From positions 1 to 40,444 of the forward strand of contig PNNH01000068.1 of NCBI GenBank assembly GCA_013824165.1: a DNA stretch of 40,444 nt, read 5' to 3'. Of this stretch, positions 15,244 through 22,757 are shown piece by piece (positions within the stretch are counted from its first letter, which is position 1; every line of letters starts with the position of its first letter). Position numbers and translations under genes: made by a program. The notes beneath the pieces were generated by a model, which did not search any database, was not told the origin of the DNA, and was given only the letters and a program-made list of their open reading frames with translations. Source of the DNA: Methylibium sp. (GTDB lineage: Bacteria > Pseudomonadota > Gammaproteobacteria > Burkholderiales > Burkholderiaceae_C).

Positions 15244-16560
15244 TCACCAGCGGGCGCGTCCTTGCGCAATATCGAGGATCAGGCGCAGATTCAGCACCAG
15301 CTTGGGCTCGATGGAATCGATCTGCACGAACTCGGCATCAGTGGTGTGGGCGCCAAAGCCGCGCAGGCCCAGCCCCTCCAGCACCGGCGCCTTGGTGGCC
15401 AGTGCGGCGAAGGCGGCATCGGTGCCACCGCCGCTGGGCTTGTCGCGCACCACCAGATTCATGCCCTGCTCGCCGGCCAGCGTGCCGACATGGGCACCCA
15501 GCGCGCGCGAAGCGTCGGTGGCCTGCAGCGGCGGGCGGCGGCGCTCGAAATTGAGCGTCACCTCGGACTCCGGCAGCAGCCGGTTCTTGATGCGCTCGCG
15601 CAGCGTGGCCTCGATGCCGTCGAAGTCGGCCACCCGGTCGACGCGGATGTCGGCCGAAGCCTCGGCCGCCGGCGGAATCATGTTGCGCACGATGCCGGCG
15701 CGTGCCAGCGTCCAGTGCACTTGGCGGCCGACGCTGCGATCGGACAGATCGCGCGCCTGCAGCACCTGATGTGCCAGCTCATACAGCGAGTTGACGCCGC
15801 GCTCGGGTGCCGCACCGGCATGCGAGGCGCGGCCCCTGACCAGCAGGTTGGCCGCGGCAATGCCGCTGGTGGCCAGGCGCAGGCTGTCGGGTCCGGCAGG
15901 TGCGCCGCCGCCCTCGTAGGACAGCACCACATCGTGCTCGCCGCCCAGGCGGGTGATGGTGTTGCGCGAGGCCGGCGAGCTGATTTCCTCGTCGCCGTTG
16001 ATCAGCACCGTCAGCAGGCCGTAGTCCTGCACATTGAGCGTGCGCAGCAGCGCCACGGTATGCAGGATCACGGCCACGCCCTGCTTGTCGTCGGCGATGC
16101 CCAGGCCATAAGCCTTGTCGCCGTCGACGCGGAAGGGCTGCTGCGCCAGCATGCCGCGCGGATAGACGGTGTCCATATGCGCCAGCAGCAGGATCTTCTT
16201 GCTCCCGCGGCCCGTGAAACTGGCCTTGACGATGCGCCCCGGCTGCTCGGGCGTGTCGAACATCTTGTAGTGATCGGCAGCGGGCGGCTCGATCAGCTCG
16301 ACCTTGCCGCCCAAGGACTGCAGTCGCGCGCTGATGTAGCCGGCGATGCGGTCCAGACCCTCGCGATCCGAACTGCCCGACTCGATCTCGACCAGCTCCT
16401 TCATGGTCTGCAGCAGGGCCGGCTTCTCCTTGGCCGCCAGGGCGCGCAAGGTCTCCAGGCTCGGCGCCTGGGCCTGGGCCAGCAAAGGCAAGGCCAGGGC
16501 GAAGGCTGACAACAGGCCTAGCGCCAGGCGGCGCGGTCGGTGGAGCGAAAGATGGGTCAT
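15244..16560 (-). CDS. M20 zinc carboxypeptidase, glutamate carboxypeptidase (CPG2) type
   Basis: The 438-residue exported metallopeptidase resembles Pseudomonas carboxypeptidase G2, which removes C-terminal glutamate from folates and N-acyl-glutamates. The signal peptide ends near residue 31 (AQA-QA). Two-zinc site residues are visible: H128 and D130 in LAHMDTV, D157 in GIADDKQG, E191/E192 in NGDEE, and a later His in FGAHTTDAEF. The central lid domain has RGRASHAGAAPERGVNS, a typical dimerisation segment. The start at 16560 fits the signal peptide; the reading frame is open to 16650 but without similarity. Whether the substrate is folate, acyl-glutamate or a peptide is not determinable, but the neighbours suggest amino acid catabolism. 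Confidence 0.9.
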   Translation of the reverse strand: MTHLSLHRPRRLALGLLSAFALALPLLAQAQAPSLETLRALAAKEKPALLQTMKELVEIESGSSDREGLDRIAGYISARLQSLGGKVELIEPPAADHYKMFDTPEQPGRIVKASFTGRGSKKILLLAHMDTVYPRGMLAQQPFRVDGDKAYGLGIADDKQGVAVILHTVALLRTLNVQDYGLLTVLINGDEEISSPASRNTITRLGGEHDVVLSYEGGGAPAGPDSLRLATSGIAAANLLVRGRASHAGAAPERGVNSLYELAHQVLQARDLSDRSVGRQVHWTLARAGIVRNMIPPAAEASADIRVDRVADFDGIEATLRERIKNRLLPESEVTLNFERRRPPLQATDASRALGAHVGTLAGEQGMNLVVRDKPSGGGTDAAFAALATKAPVLEGLGLRGFGAHTTDAEFVQIDSIEPKLVLNLRLILDIAQGRARW

Positions 16561-16671
16561 GGCGACAAGCCCCTGCATCGATAGTGGTGCCTGCATGCTA
16601 GCCGCCGCCTGCGCCACGGCCACCCTGGCTTGACCCAGGTTTGAACGCACAGCGCCCAGCGTTGCAAGATT

Positions 16672-17820
16672 TCAGGGCGGCGGTGCCAGCCACTGCAGCC
16701 AGCGGCCATGCGGATGCGACCAGGCCAGCGCCTGCTGCTGCAGCGCGCCGCCGTCATCGGCCCATTGCAGGGTCCACAGGCTGCTCGATCCGGGCAGATA
16801 GTCCTGCGGCAGCGGCGGCAGGGCCAGCGCCGGCGGACGCAAGGCTGCGGCCTCGGCGCTGAGCCAGACCAGGCCGTGCTGGCGCATCAGGTCCGCCACG
16901 CGTACGCGGTGGCGGGCCAATTCCGGCGCGTCGAAATAGGCCAGCACCCAGGAGTTGAGCAGAACCGGCTGCACGCCGGGCGGCAGTTGCGCCAGCCAGT
17001 CCTGCAGCAGCGCCAGGCCGTCCTCCGCCTGACGCAAAGGGTACGCAGCTTGACGCGCCAGCAGTACCGCCTGTGCCAGCCGCTCGGCGCGCACGCGGTC
17101 ATGCGGCCACAAGCAGGCCTGCAGCCAGCGCACCGCGGCCGGGTCCTGCACATCGACCGGCGCCAGGTCCACGCCCAAGCGCGCCGCCAGCCGCCATGGC
17201 CCAGGCGCTGGCGGCGGCGCGTCACCGCGCCACTCACAGCGGATCAGCGGACGCGCTGGGCCAGCCGGCTCAGCCCCGCGCTGAAAGGACGCGTAGTCAT
17301 AGGAATAGGCATCCACACCCAGATTGAGCCCCGCGCTGCAGCCGAAGTCGAACAGCGCCAGACGGTCGGCGCCACGCCAGCAGGCGATGTGATTCAGCGC
17401 CGGCCACAGCACGGCGCAGCGCCCGATCTCGTTGGTCTGGGTGGCACGACCGCGAAGATGCGCAATCAGCGCCGACTGCTCGCGCCGCGCAAAGTCCAGC
17501 AGCAGGACGGGCAGCGCGGCATCCGGCGCGCGGCTGCCGCCACAGCTGGGGTAGTAGGACGCCAGCGGATGATCGACGCCCGCCAGCAGCCGCTCGTGCA
17601 GCGCCGCCAGCAGCAGATTGGGCCGCGCCTGCTGGCCGGGTGCATGCTGCATCAGCGCCAGCAGTTCAGGCGCATCGGCGATGGCTCGGCAGATCGCCAC
17701 ATAGAGCGGATCGTCAGTGCATTCCTGCTCGGCAAAGCGGCGGTACTGGGCGGCCCAGGTCTGCAGCCTTGCGCTGTCGACCGCGCCGGGATGGCCTTGT
17801 TGTTCGTCATGGATCTGCAT
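16672..17820 (-). CDS. DUF2332 family protein
   Basis: The 382-residue protein matches what I know of the DUF2332 family: an N-terminal RRFAEQECTDDPLYVAICRAI and a central LFDFGCSAGLNLGVDAY. That central Gly-rich segment after a hydrophobic strand resembles motif I of class I SAM-dependent methyltransferases, so a methyltransferase-like fold is possible; the function is unknown. There is no signal peptide or membrane segment, so it should be cytoplasmic. It is divergent from the Crp/Fnr-type regulator gene, with only 66 bp between the two starts, and is the first of six minus-strand genes. The regulator could control it. Confidence 0.8.
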   Translation of the reverse strand: MQIHDEQQGHPGAVDSARLQTWAAQYRRFAEQECTDDPLYVAICRAIADAPELLALMQHAPGQQARPNLLLAALHERLLAGVDHPLASYYPSCGGSRAPDAALPVLLLDFARREQSALIAHLRGRATQTNEIGRCAVLWPALNHIACWRGADRLALFDFGCSAGLNLGVDAYSYDYASFQRGAEPAGPARPLIRCEWRGDAPPPAPGPWRLAARLGVDLAPVDVQDPAAVRWLQACLWPHDRVRAERLAQAVLLARQAAYPLRQAEDGLALLQDWLAQLPPGVQPVLLNSWVLAYFDAPELARHRVRVADLMRQHGLVWLSAEAAALRPPALALPPLPQDYLPGSSSLWTLQWADDGGALQQQALAWSHPHGRWLQWLAPPP

Positions 17821-17886
17821 GGCGCCAGCCTAAGGGCGAAGCGCCGGGCAGAATGTCAGGCACACGACATTGACGGAGCGGGCCGC

Positions 17887-18564
17887 ATGAGCGAGGACAG
17901 CAAGCCGGCCGAACTGCAGCGGCTGCTGCAGGGGAATTTTGCGCAGCTGACGCTCAAGCCCGCCGCGCTGCAGGCGCTGGCGGCACTGGTGGCCCAGCGC
18001 ACGCTGCGCCGCGGCAGCGTGCTGTTTGCGCAGGGCCAGTCGGTGCAGGCCTTCTTTGCGGTGCAACGCGGCGAGATCGAGACCCGCTTCGGCGCGCCGG
18101 ACGGCAGCGTGTCGGTGCTGGAGTATGTGCAGCCGCCCAACTTCTTCGGCCTCTCGGCCTTCGCCGCCGGCCTGCCTTCGCGCTATGAGGCGCTGGCCAG
18201 CAAAGCCAGCCGTCTGTGGGTTTTCGGCCCCGAGGCCTATCGCTACCTGATGGACGAGGTGCCGGGCTTCGCCCGCGCAATGCTGGCCGAGCTGTCACGG
18301 CGTTATGACGGCACCTTGCATCTGCTGGAGGCTTCGCGCCACAGCGGGGCGGCTGAGCGCATGCAGCTGGCACTGGCCCAGCTGCGCCGCGAGCGCGCCC
18401 AGGGCGAAGCGGATGCGGACGGCTGGCTGGCCCTGGCCGCCACGCAGGCCGAGCTGGCGGCGCTGGCGAACGTCTCGCGGCAGACCATCAACCAGCTGCT
18501 GCGCCAGGCGGTGGCCAAAGGCCGACTGCGCCATCGCTACGGACGGCTGTGGGTGCGCGCCTGA
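17887..18564 (+). CDS. Crp/Fnr-family transcriptional regulator
   Basis: The 225-residue protein has an N-terminal cyclic-nucleotide-binding-like beta-roll (about 20-130, with LRRGSVLFAQGQSVQAFFAV) and a C-terminal winged helix-turn-helix (about 150-222). The recognition helix region is TQAELAALANVSRQTINQLLRQ. It contains no cysteine at all, so it cannot hold an Fe-S cluster like Fnr. The Arg/Glu cAMP-binding signature is not evident, so the effector is unknown. The ATG at 17887 has GGAG 12 bases upstream; the open frame further upstream is antisense to the DUF2332 gene. It is divergent from that gene and convergent with the peroxidase gene, 14 bp away. Confidence 0.9.
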   Translation: MSEDSKPAELQRLLQGNFAQLTLKPAALQALAALVAQRTLRRGSVLFAQGQSVQAFFAVQRGEIETRFGAPDGSVSVLEYVQPPNFFGLSAFAAGLPSRYEALASKASRLWVFGPEAYRYLMDEVPGFARAMLAELSRRYDGTLHLLEASRHSGAAERMQLALAQLRRERAQGEADADGWLALAATQAELAALANVSRQTINQLLRQAVAKGRLRHRYGRLWVRA

Positions 18565-18578
18565 ACGGCGCTGGCGAC

Positions 18579-19067
18579 TCAGGCCTTGAGCGCCGCCTCG
18601 ATGTCCTTGCGCAGCTTCTCCGGAGCGTCGGTCGGCGCGTAGCGCTTGAGCACCTGGCCGTCGCGGCCCACCAGGAACTTGCTGAAGTTCCACTTGATGC
18701 CCTCGGTGCCGAGGAAGCCCGACTTCTCGGACTTCAGCCACTGCCACAGCGGGTGCGCCTCGGCACCGTTGACCTTGACCTTGGCCATCATCGGGAAGCT
18801 GACGCCGTAGTTCATCTCGCAGAAGGAGGCGATCTCCTCGTTGCTGCCCGGGTCCTGGCCGCCGAACTCGTTGCTGGGAAAGCCGATCACCACCAGGCCC
18901 TGCTCGCGGTAGTCCTGCCAGAGCTGCTCCAGGCCCTTGAACTGGGGCGTGAAGCCGCAGGCGCTGGCGGTGTTGACGATCAGGATGACCTTGCCGCGCT
19001 GGCTGGCCAGATCGGCGGGCTTGCCGTCGATGGAGATGGCGCTGAAATCGTAGATGCTTTGGCTCAT
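18579..19067 (-). CDS. Glutathione peroxidase family (Cys type, probably thioredoxin-dependent)
   Basis: The 162-residue peroxidase reduces hydrogen peroxide and organic hydroperoxides in the cytoplasm. The catalytic tetrad is complete: C37 (NTASACGFT), Q71 (EFGGQDPGS), W126 and N127 (IKWNFSKF). A second cysteine, C83 in SFCEMN, sits at the place of the resolving Cys in thioredoxin-dependent members such as yeast Gpx2, so thioredoxin rather than glutathione may be the reductant. The ATG at 19067 has AAGGA 8 bases upstream. It is a single gene, downstream of the EamA transporter gene on the same strand (32 bp). Confidence 0.92.
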   Translation of the reverse strand: MSQSIYDFSAISIDGKPADLASQRGKVILIVNTASACGFTPQFKGLEQLWQDYREQGLVVIGFPSNEFGGQDPGSNEEIASFCEMNYGVSFPMMAKVKVNGAEAHPLWQWLKSEKSGFLGTEGIKWNFSKFLVGRDGQVLKRYAPTDAPEKLRKDIEAALKA

Positions 19068-19099
19068 GGTGTCGTCCTTGTCAGGCGGCGCATGCTAGC

Positions 19100-19966
19100 T
19101 CAATGGCCGCTCGGACGTCGCTCCAGGGTTGCCAGCAGGGCCGCAGCCAGGATGCACAGGCCGCCGACAGCGGTCTTGCCGTCCAGGCTGCCACCACCCA
19201 GCCACAGCGCCGAGATCGCCGCAGCCGGCACCTCGATCAGCATGATCACCGCCGTCACATTGGCTGGCAGACGCGCTGCCCCATATTGAAGGGACAGGTT
19301 GGAGAGGAAGAACAGCAGGGCTGCAGCGGCCACCGGGATGGCCCAGAGCCAGCCCGGCAAGCTGGGCCAAGGACTCAGGCCGCTGCCCGACAGCGCCAGC
19401 GCCGCCAGGCCGGCCACCACCGCACCGCCGCTGAACATGGCCAGCGCACGCGCAGATGCATCCCGCGCCGCCTCGCGCCGCAGCATCACATTGTTGAGGG
19501 CAAAGGCAAAGCCGCCGGCCACGCCCAGCCAGTCCGGCAGGCTGCTCGGCAGCGGCAGGCCACCGCCTTCAGGCCACAGCACGGTGGCCGCCCCGGCCAA
19601 GGCCAAGGCCATGCGCCCCAGGGCCAGCGCAGTGAGTTGCTCGCCCAGCACCAGGCGCGCCAGCAGCACGGCCCACAGCGGCATCAGGTAGAACAGCAGC
19701 ACCACCCGCACCACATCGCCGGTGGCCACGCCCCAGTTGAAACAGGTGTTGCTGGTGCCGGCCGCCAGCATCACCACCCACAGGGCGGGACTGCGGCGCA
19801 GCTCGGCCAGCGCGCCGCGCGAGCCGATGGCGATCACCAACAGCGACAAGCTGTAGAGCAGCGCCGTGGTCCACAAGGGATGCAGCCCCGCGGCATGGAA
19901 CTGCCGGAACGGCCACCAGGACAGGCCCCAGACCAGGGCGTTGAAGGCAAGTGCGAGATAGGCCAT
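19100..19966 (-). CDS. EamA/DMT-family membrane transporter
   Basis: The 288-residue protein is very hydrophobic, with about ten predicted membrane helices in two EamA repeats, as in drug/metabolite exporters (RhaT/YdcZ-like). The first repeat begins MAYLALAFNALVWGLSWWPF and the second near the loop after LPDWLGVAGGFAFALNNVM. I choose the ATG at 19966, where the first helix begins; the upstream extension is Pro/Arg-rich and not helix-like. The substrate is unknown. The peroxidase gene follows on the same strand. A TGCTATAAA promoter-like sequence lies 154 bases upstream (20120-20128). Confidence 0.88.
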   Translation of the reverse strand: MAYLALAFNALVWGLSWWPFRQFHAAGLHPLWTTALLYSLSLLVIAIGSRGALAELRRSPALWVVMLAAGTSNTCFNWGVATGDVVRVVLLFYLMPLWAVLLARLVLGEQLTALALGRMALALAGAATVLWPEGGGLPLPSSLPDWLGVAGGFAFALNNVMLRREAARDASARALAMFSGGAVVAGLAALALSGSGLSPWPSLPGWLWAIPVAAAALLFFLSNLSLQYGAARLPANVTAVIMLIEVPAAAISALWLGGGSLDGKTAVGGLCILAAALLATLERRPSGH

Positions 19967-20088
19967 GAGCGGCGGCAGCGCCCTGGCTCGGCAGACGGGC
20001 GCGAAAGAAGCCGGCCGGACAGGCCTGCAAGTAGGAGCGATGGGGGGGTTGGCCGGCCGCAACAAATGCTGCAGAAACTGCCGCGGAC

Positions 20089-20110
20089 TTGTGACATTGC
20101 CGGCTCACAA
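20089..20110. promoter_or_regulatory. Inverted repeat TTGTGA-N10-TCACAA in the EamA/SGNH divergent region
   Basis: TTGTGA (20089-20094) and TCACAA (20105-20110) are inverted half-sites like those of CRP/FNR proteins, but separated by 10 bases instead of 6 or 4, so a canonical site is not supported. It lies in the 261-bp region between divergent genes. The rest of that region holds little else that I recognise. Confidence 0.25.
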
Positions 20111-20119
20111 TGCCCAGGG

Positions 20120-20128
20120 TTTATAGCA
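20120..20128 (-). promoter_or_regulatory. Candidate extended -10 promoter for the EamA gene
   Basis: On the minus strand this reads TGCTATAAA, an extended -10 (TG-n-TATAAA). There is no convincing -35. An identical 14-base context recurs upstream of lplT at 22694-22707. Confidence 0.35.
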
Positions 20129-20227
20129 TGGCGAAATGGCCGGACTTGGCATTCCAATCGGCCAGCCGCGCGCTGCTGGACTGCAGCAGTCTCGATCGAA
20201 CCACGCATCACTGATGGGGGCTCTCTC

Positions 20228-21154
20228 TTGAATCACTTGGTCTGCTACACGCCGCGAGACTTGCAGTCAGCCTCGGCGCCTTCTCTGGAGACCTACCGCT
20301 GGCGCCTGCTGGCACAAGGCGATTCGTGGTTCTCCACCGCCGCGGCCAAGCTCAGTGCACACGCCAACCTGCTGCAGGAACTGGTGTTCGCGCAGCCCGT
20401 CATGGCGGTCAACTGCGCCGGCCAGGGCGACGCGCTGGAGCATATGGTCGACCTGGAAGCCGCGCCAGATTTCGTCAGGCTGCTCAGCGCTGACGACGCC
20501 CCGGTCTGGGACGGCGTGCTGCTGTCGGTGGGCGGCAACGACCTGATCGACGCTGCCAAGGTGCCGGCCCATCCGCCCGCACCCAATCAGCAAGACCTGA
20601 CCCCGCTGCATCTGCGCCTGCTGCGCCACCAGACCGAGTGGGGCCCACCCTCGGCCGGCGTGGCGCGCTACTTCTCGGAGCCGGGCTGGCAGACCTATGC
20701 CGCCTATCTGCGCAGCAATATCAGCCATCTGCTGAGCCTGCGCGACCAAGGGCCGTCTCGCGGCAAGCCGGTCTTCATGCACTGCTATGCGGTGCCGATG
20801 CCGCGCCCGGCCGGCGCGCCGGAATCCGGCCCCTGGCTGTATCCGGCCTTCAAGGCCTATGCGATTCCCGCCGCCGACTGGGCCGCCGTCAGCCGGCTGA
20901 TGGTGGTGCACCTGGCCCAGCTGCTGAAGAGTCTGGCGGCCGACCCGGTCAACTTCCCCGGCCTGAAGGTGTTCGACTCGACCGCCGTGCCGCTGGCGCT
21001 GGCCACACCGGGCAGCACCGGCATCAGTGGCGACTGGCACAACGAGATCCACCTCAACCACAGCGGCTCGTTGAAGATCGGCCGGGCCTGGAGCGAGCAT
21101 ATCGAGGCGGTGCTGCGCGGCCCGCTGCCCAGCACCGGCAAGAAGAAGACCTGA
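20228..21154 (+). CDS. SGNH/GDSL-type hydrolase
   Basis: The 308-residue protein shows the SGNH hydrolase blocks: block I with the nucleophile in LAQGDSWFS, a Gly in NCAGQGDA, block III as SVGGNDL, and a block V Asp-x-x-His in SGDWHNEIHLN. Such enzymes are esterases, lipases or acyl-transferases. No ATG fits: I use the TTG at 20228, with a GGGGG run 8 bases upstream, because similarity to the family begins right after it; confidence in the exact start is moderate. No signal peptide is visible. It stands alone, divergent from the EamA gene, and ends beside the multi-hairpin element at 21151-21304. The substrate is unknown. Confidence 0.8.
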   Translation: MNHLVCYTPRDLQSASAPSLETYRWRLLAQGDSWFSTAAAKLSAHANLLQELVFAQPVMAVNCAGQGDALEHMVDLEAAPDFVRLLSADDAPVWDGVLLSVGGNDLIDAAKVPAHPPAPNQQDLTPLHLRLLRHQTEWGPPSAGVARYFSEPGWQTYAAYLRSNISHLLSLRDQGPSRGKPVFMHCYAVPMPRPAGAPESGPWLYPAFKAYAIPAADWAAVSRLMVVHLAQLLKSLAADPVNFPGLKVFDSTAVPLALATPGSTGISGDWHNEIHLNHSGSLKIGRAWSEHIEAVLRGPLPSTGKKKT

Positions 21155-21304
21155 GGCTGGACTGAGCACAGTGCCAAGGCCAGAGGCCTTGGCCTTCGCT
21201 AGGCACAAACAGTCCTCAGGACTGTTTGCGTCCGGGCTCAGCCTGCGCACTGTGCGACGCCCGCCGAAGGCAGCTGCGCCTGCAAGCGCAGTGGCTGAGG
21301 CTGG
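21151..21304. repeat. Multi-hairpin intergenic element between convergent genes
   Basis: Four inverted repeats are packed here: outer GCACAGTGC (21166-21174) with GCACTGTGC (21247-21255); GCCAAGGCC/GGCCTTGGC (21173-21193, loop AGA); CAAACAGTCC/GGACTGTTTG (21206-21228, loop TCA); and CTGCGC/GCGCAG (21274-21291). The outer pair encloses the next two, so a cloverleaf-like fold is possible. The block is flanked by direct copies of CTGAGGCTGG (21151-21160 and 21295-21304). It sits between the stops of the SGNH gene and lplT and may end both transcripts, though T-runs are short. A REP-like element is an alternative. Confidence 0.65.
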
Positions 21305-21321
21305 CCCTCGTCAGGCGCGGC

Positions 21322-22599
21322 TCAGTGGTGGTCGGAGCGCGCCAGACTCATCAGGCGCGCCAACTCCTCGGGGTGGCGCACGCAGTTGCTGCGGTGCCAG
21401 CGCTGGATCAGCCACATGGTGCCCGCTACCACCACACCAAAAATGCTGATCGCGCCAAAGGCCGACATGCCGAACTTGGTCAGGCCGGCATAGAGCGCGC
21501 CCAGGCCCAGGATGCAGGCCTGCTCGTTGAAGTTCTGCACGGCGATGGAGCGGCCCGCGCCCATCAGGTTGTGGCCGCGGTGCTGCAGCAGTGCATTCAT
21601 CGGCACCACCAGGAAGCCGCCGATGGCACCCAGCATGATCAGGAAGGGTGCGGCCACCCAGACATTGCTGATCACATTCATCAGGATCACCAGCAGGCCC
21701 ATCGCGATGCCCAGCGGGATCACGCTGGTGGCCTTGTCCAGCCGCATATACATCGAGGCCACCACCGCGCCGACCGCGGTGCCGATGGCCACCACGCCGA
21801 CCAGGCTGGACGCCTGGGTGGTGCCATAGCCCAGCGCCGCAGCAGCCCAGGCCAGCACGATGTAGCGCAGATTGCCCGAGACGCCCCAGAACAGTGTGGT
21901 GGTGGCCAGCGAGATCTGGCCCAGCTTGTCCTGCCACAGGCGCGAGTTGCAGGACATGAAATCGCGCACCAGCCCGGTCACGCCACCATCCATCGGCTGC
22001 AGCGTGGCATCGGTGCGCGGGATGCGCAGATTGAACAGCGCCGCCACCACATACAGGCCGACCAGGCTGGCAATCGCCGCCTCGGGTGCGGTATCGATGC
22101 CGGTGTCGATCATCGGCAGGTCCAGGCCCAGCAGGAAGGGCGAGACATGCGCGCCCACCAACTGGCCGCCCAGCAGCACGCCCAGGATGATGGAGCCGAT
22201 CGTCAGCCCTTCGATCCAGCCATTCGCCTTGACCAACTGCGAAGGCGGCAACAGTTCGGTCAGGATGCCGTACTTGGCCGGCGAGTAGGCCGCCGCGCCG
22301 AGGCCGACGATGGCATAGGCCAAGAGCGGATGGCTGCCGAACAGCATCAGGAAACAGCCCACCACCTTGATGGTGTTGGAGACGAACATCACCCGCCCTT
22401 TGGGCACCGCATCGGCAAAGGCGCCGACGAAGGGCGCCAGCAGCACATAGAACAGCGCGAACATCGGCACCAGGGCCGCGCGCTGCCATTCCGGTTCACC
22501 CGAGGTGCGCAGCAACTCGACCGCAGCGACGAACAGCGCGTTATCAGCCAGCGAGCTGAAGAACTGCGCCGACATGATGGTGTAGAAGCCTTTTTTCAT
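21322..22599 (-). CDS. lplT: Lysophospholipid transporter LplT-like MFS protein
   Basis: The 425-residue major facilitator protein begins MKKGFYTIMSAQFFSSLADNAL, the characteristic LplT start, and has about 12 predicted membrane helices. LplT flips lysophospholipids from the outer to the inner leaflet of the inner membrane for re-acylation. I choose the ATG at 22599 on this basis; the frame is open to 22719 but the extra part is Pro/Ala-rich. In E. coli lplT is next to the acyltransferase gene aas; here no aas is present, and alr is divergent, 158 bp away, an order seen in Burkholderiales. The substrate assignment rests on family resemblance. Confidence 0.88.
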   Translation of the reverse strand: MKKGFYTIMSAQFFSSLADNALFVAAVELLRTSGEPEWQRAALVPMFALFYVLLAPFVGAFADAVPKGRVMFVSNTIKVVGCFLMLFGSHPLLAYAIVGLGAAAYSPAKYGILTELLPPSQLVKANGWIEGLTIGSIILGVLLGGQLVGAHVSPFLLGLDLPMIDTGIDTAPEAAIASLVGLYVVAALFNLRIPRTDATLQPMDGGVTGLVRDFMSCNSRLWQDKLGQISLATTTLFWGVSGNLRYIVLAWAAAALGYGTTQASSLVGVVAIGTAVGAVVASMYMRLDKATSVIPLGIAMGLLVILMNVISNVWVAAPFLIMLGAIGGFLVVPMNALLQHRGHNLMGAGRSIAVQNFNEQACILGLGALYAGLTKFGMSAFGAISIFGVVVAGTMWLIQRWHRSNCVRHPEELARLMSLARSDHH

Positions 22600-22696
22600 C
22601 TGCCCTACGGGGTACTGCGGCTCATCTGCGGCGGGTTGACGGAAAAGGGCTGAGGCTGAACCTGCACCCGGAGCGGGCAGCATGAGCTGCGGCGGG

Positions 22697-22705
22697 TTTA
22701 TAGCA
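22697..22705 (-). promoter_or_regulatory. Candidate extended -10 promoter for lplT
   Basis: The minus strand reads TGCTATAAA about 98 bases before the lplT start. A recognisable -35 is missing. The surrounding 14-mer is identical to that at 20117-20130. Confidence 0.35.
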
Positions 22706-22744
22706 TGCAGTGCTTGCACGGCTGATCAGGGCCGGGCCGGATGA

Positions 22745-22750
22745 CACAAT
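22745..22750 (+). promoter_or_regulatory. Candidate -10 box of alr, leaderless start
   Basis: CACAAT (4 of 6 match to TATAAT) ends 7 bases before the alr ATG at 22758, so transcription would begin at or next to the start codon. No Shine-Dalgarno sequence is present. Confidence 0.35.
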
Positions 22751-22757
22751 CTCGGCC

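Noticed and set aside
20089-20110. Canonical CRP or FNR binding site
   Set aside because: Half-sites fit, but the spacer is 10 bases instead of 6 (CRP) or 4 (FNR), so only an unspecified dyad is reported.
20128-20214. Small open frame of 28 codons starting at the ATG after TTTATAGC
   Set aside because: No ribosome-binding site, no sequence resemblance, and the ATG is part of the repeated promoter-like 14-mer.
22697-22705. Plus-strand -10 box for alr at TTTATAGC
   Set aside because: It lies 53 bases before the alr ATG with no -35, while the CACAAT 7 bases before ATG and the minus-strand extended -10 explain the region better.
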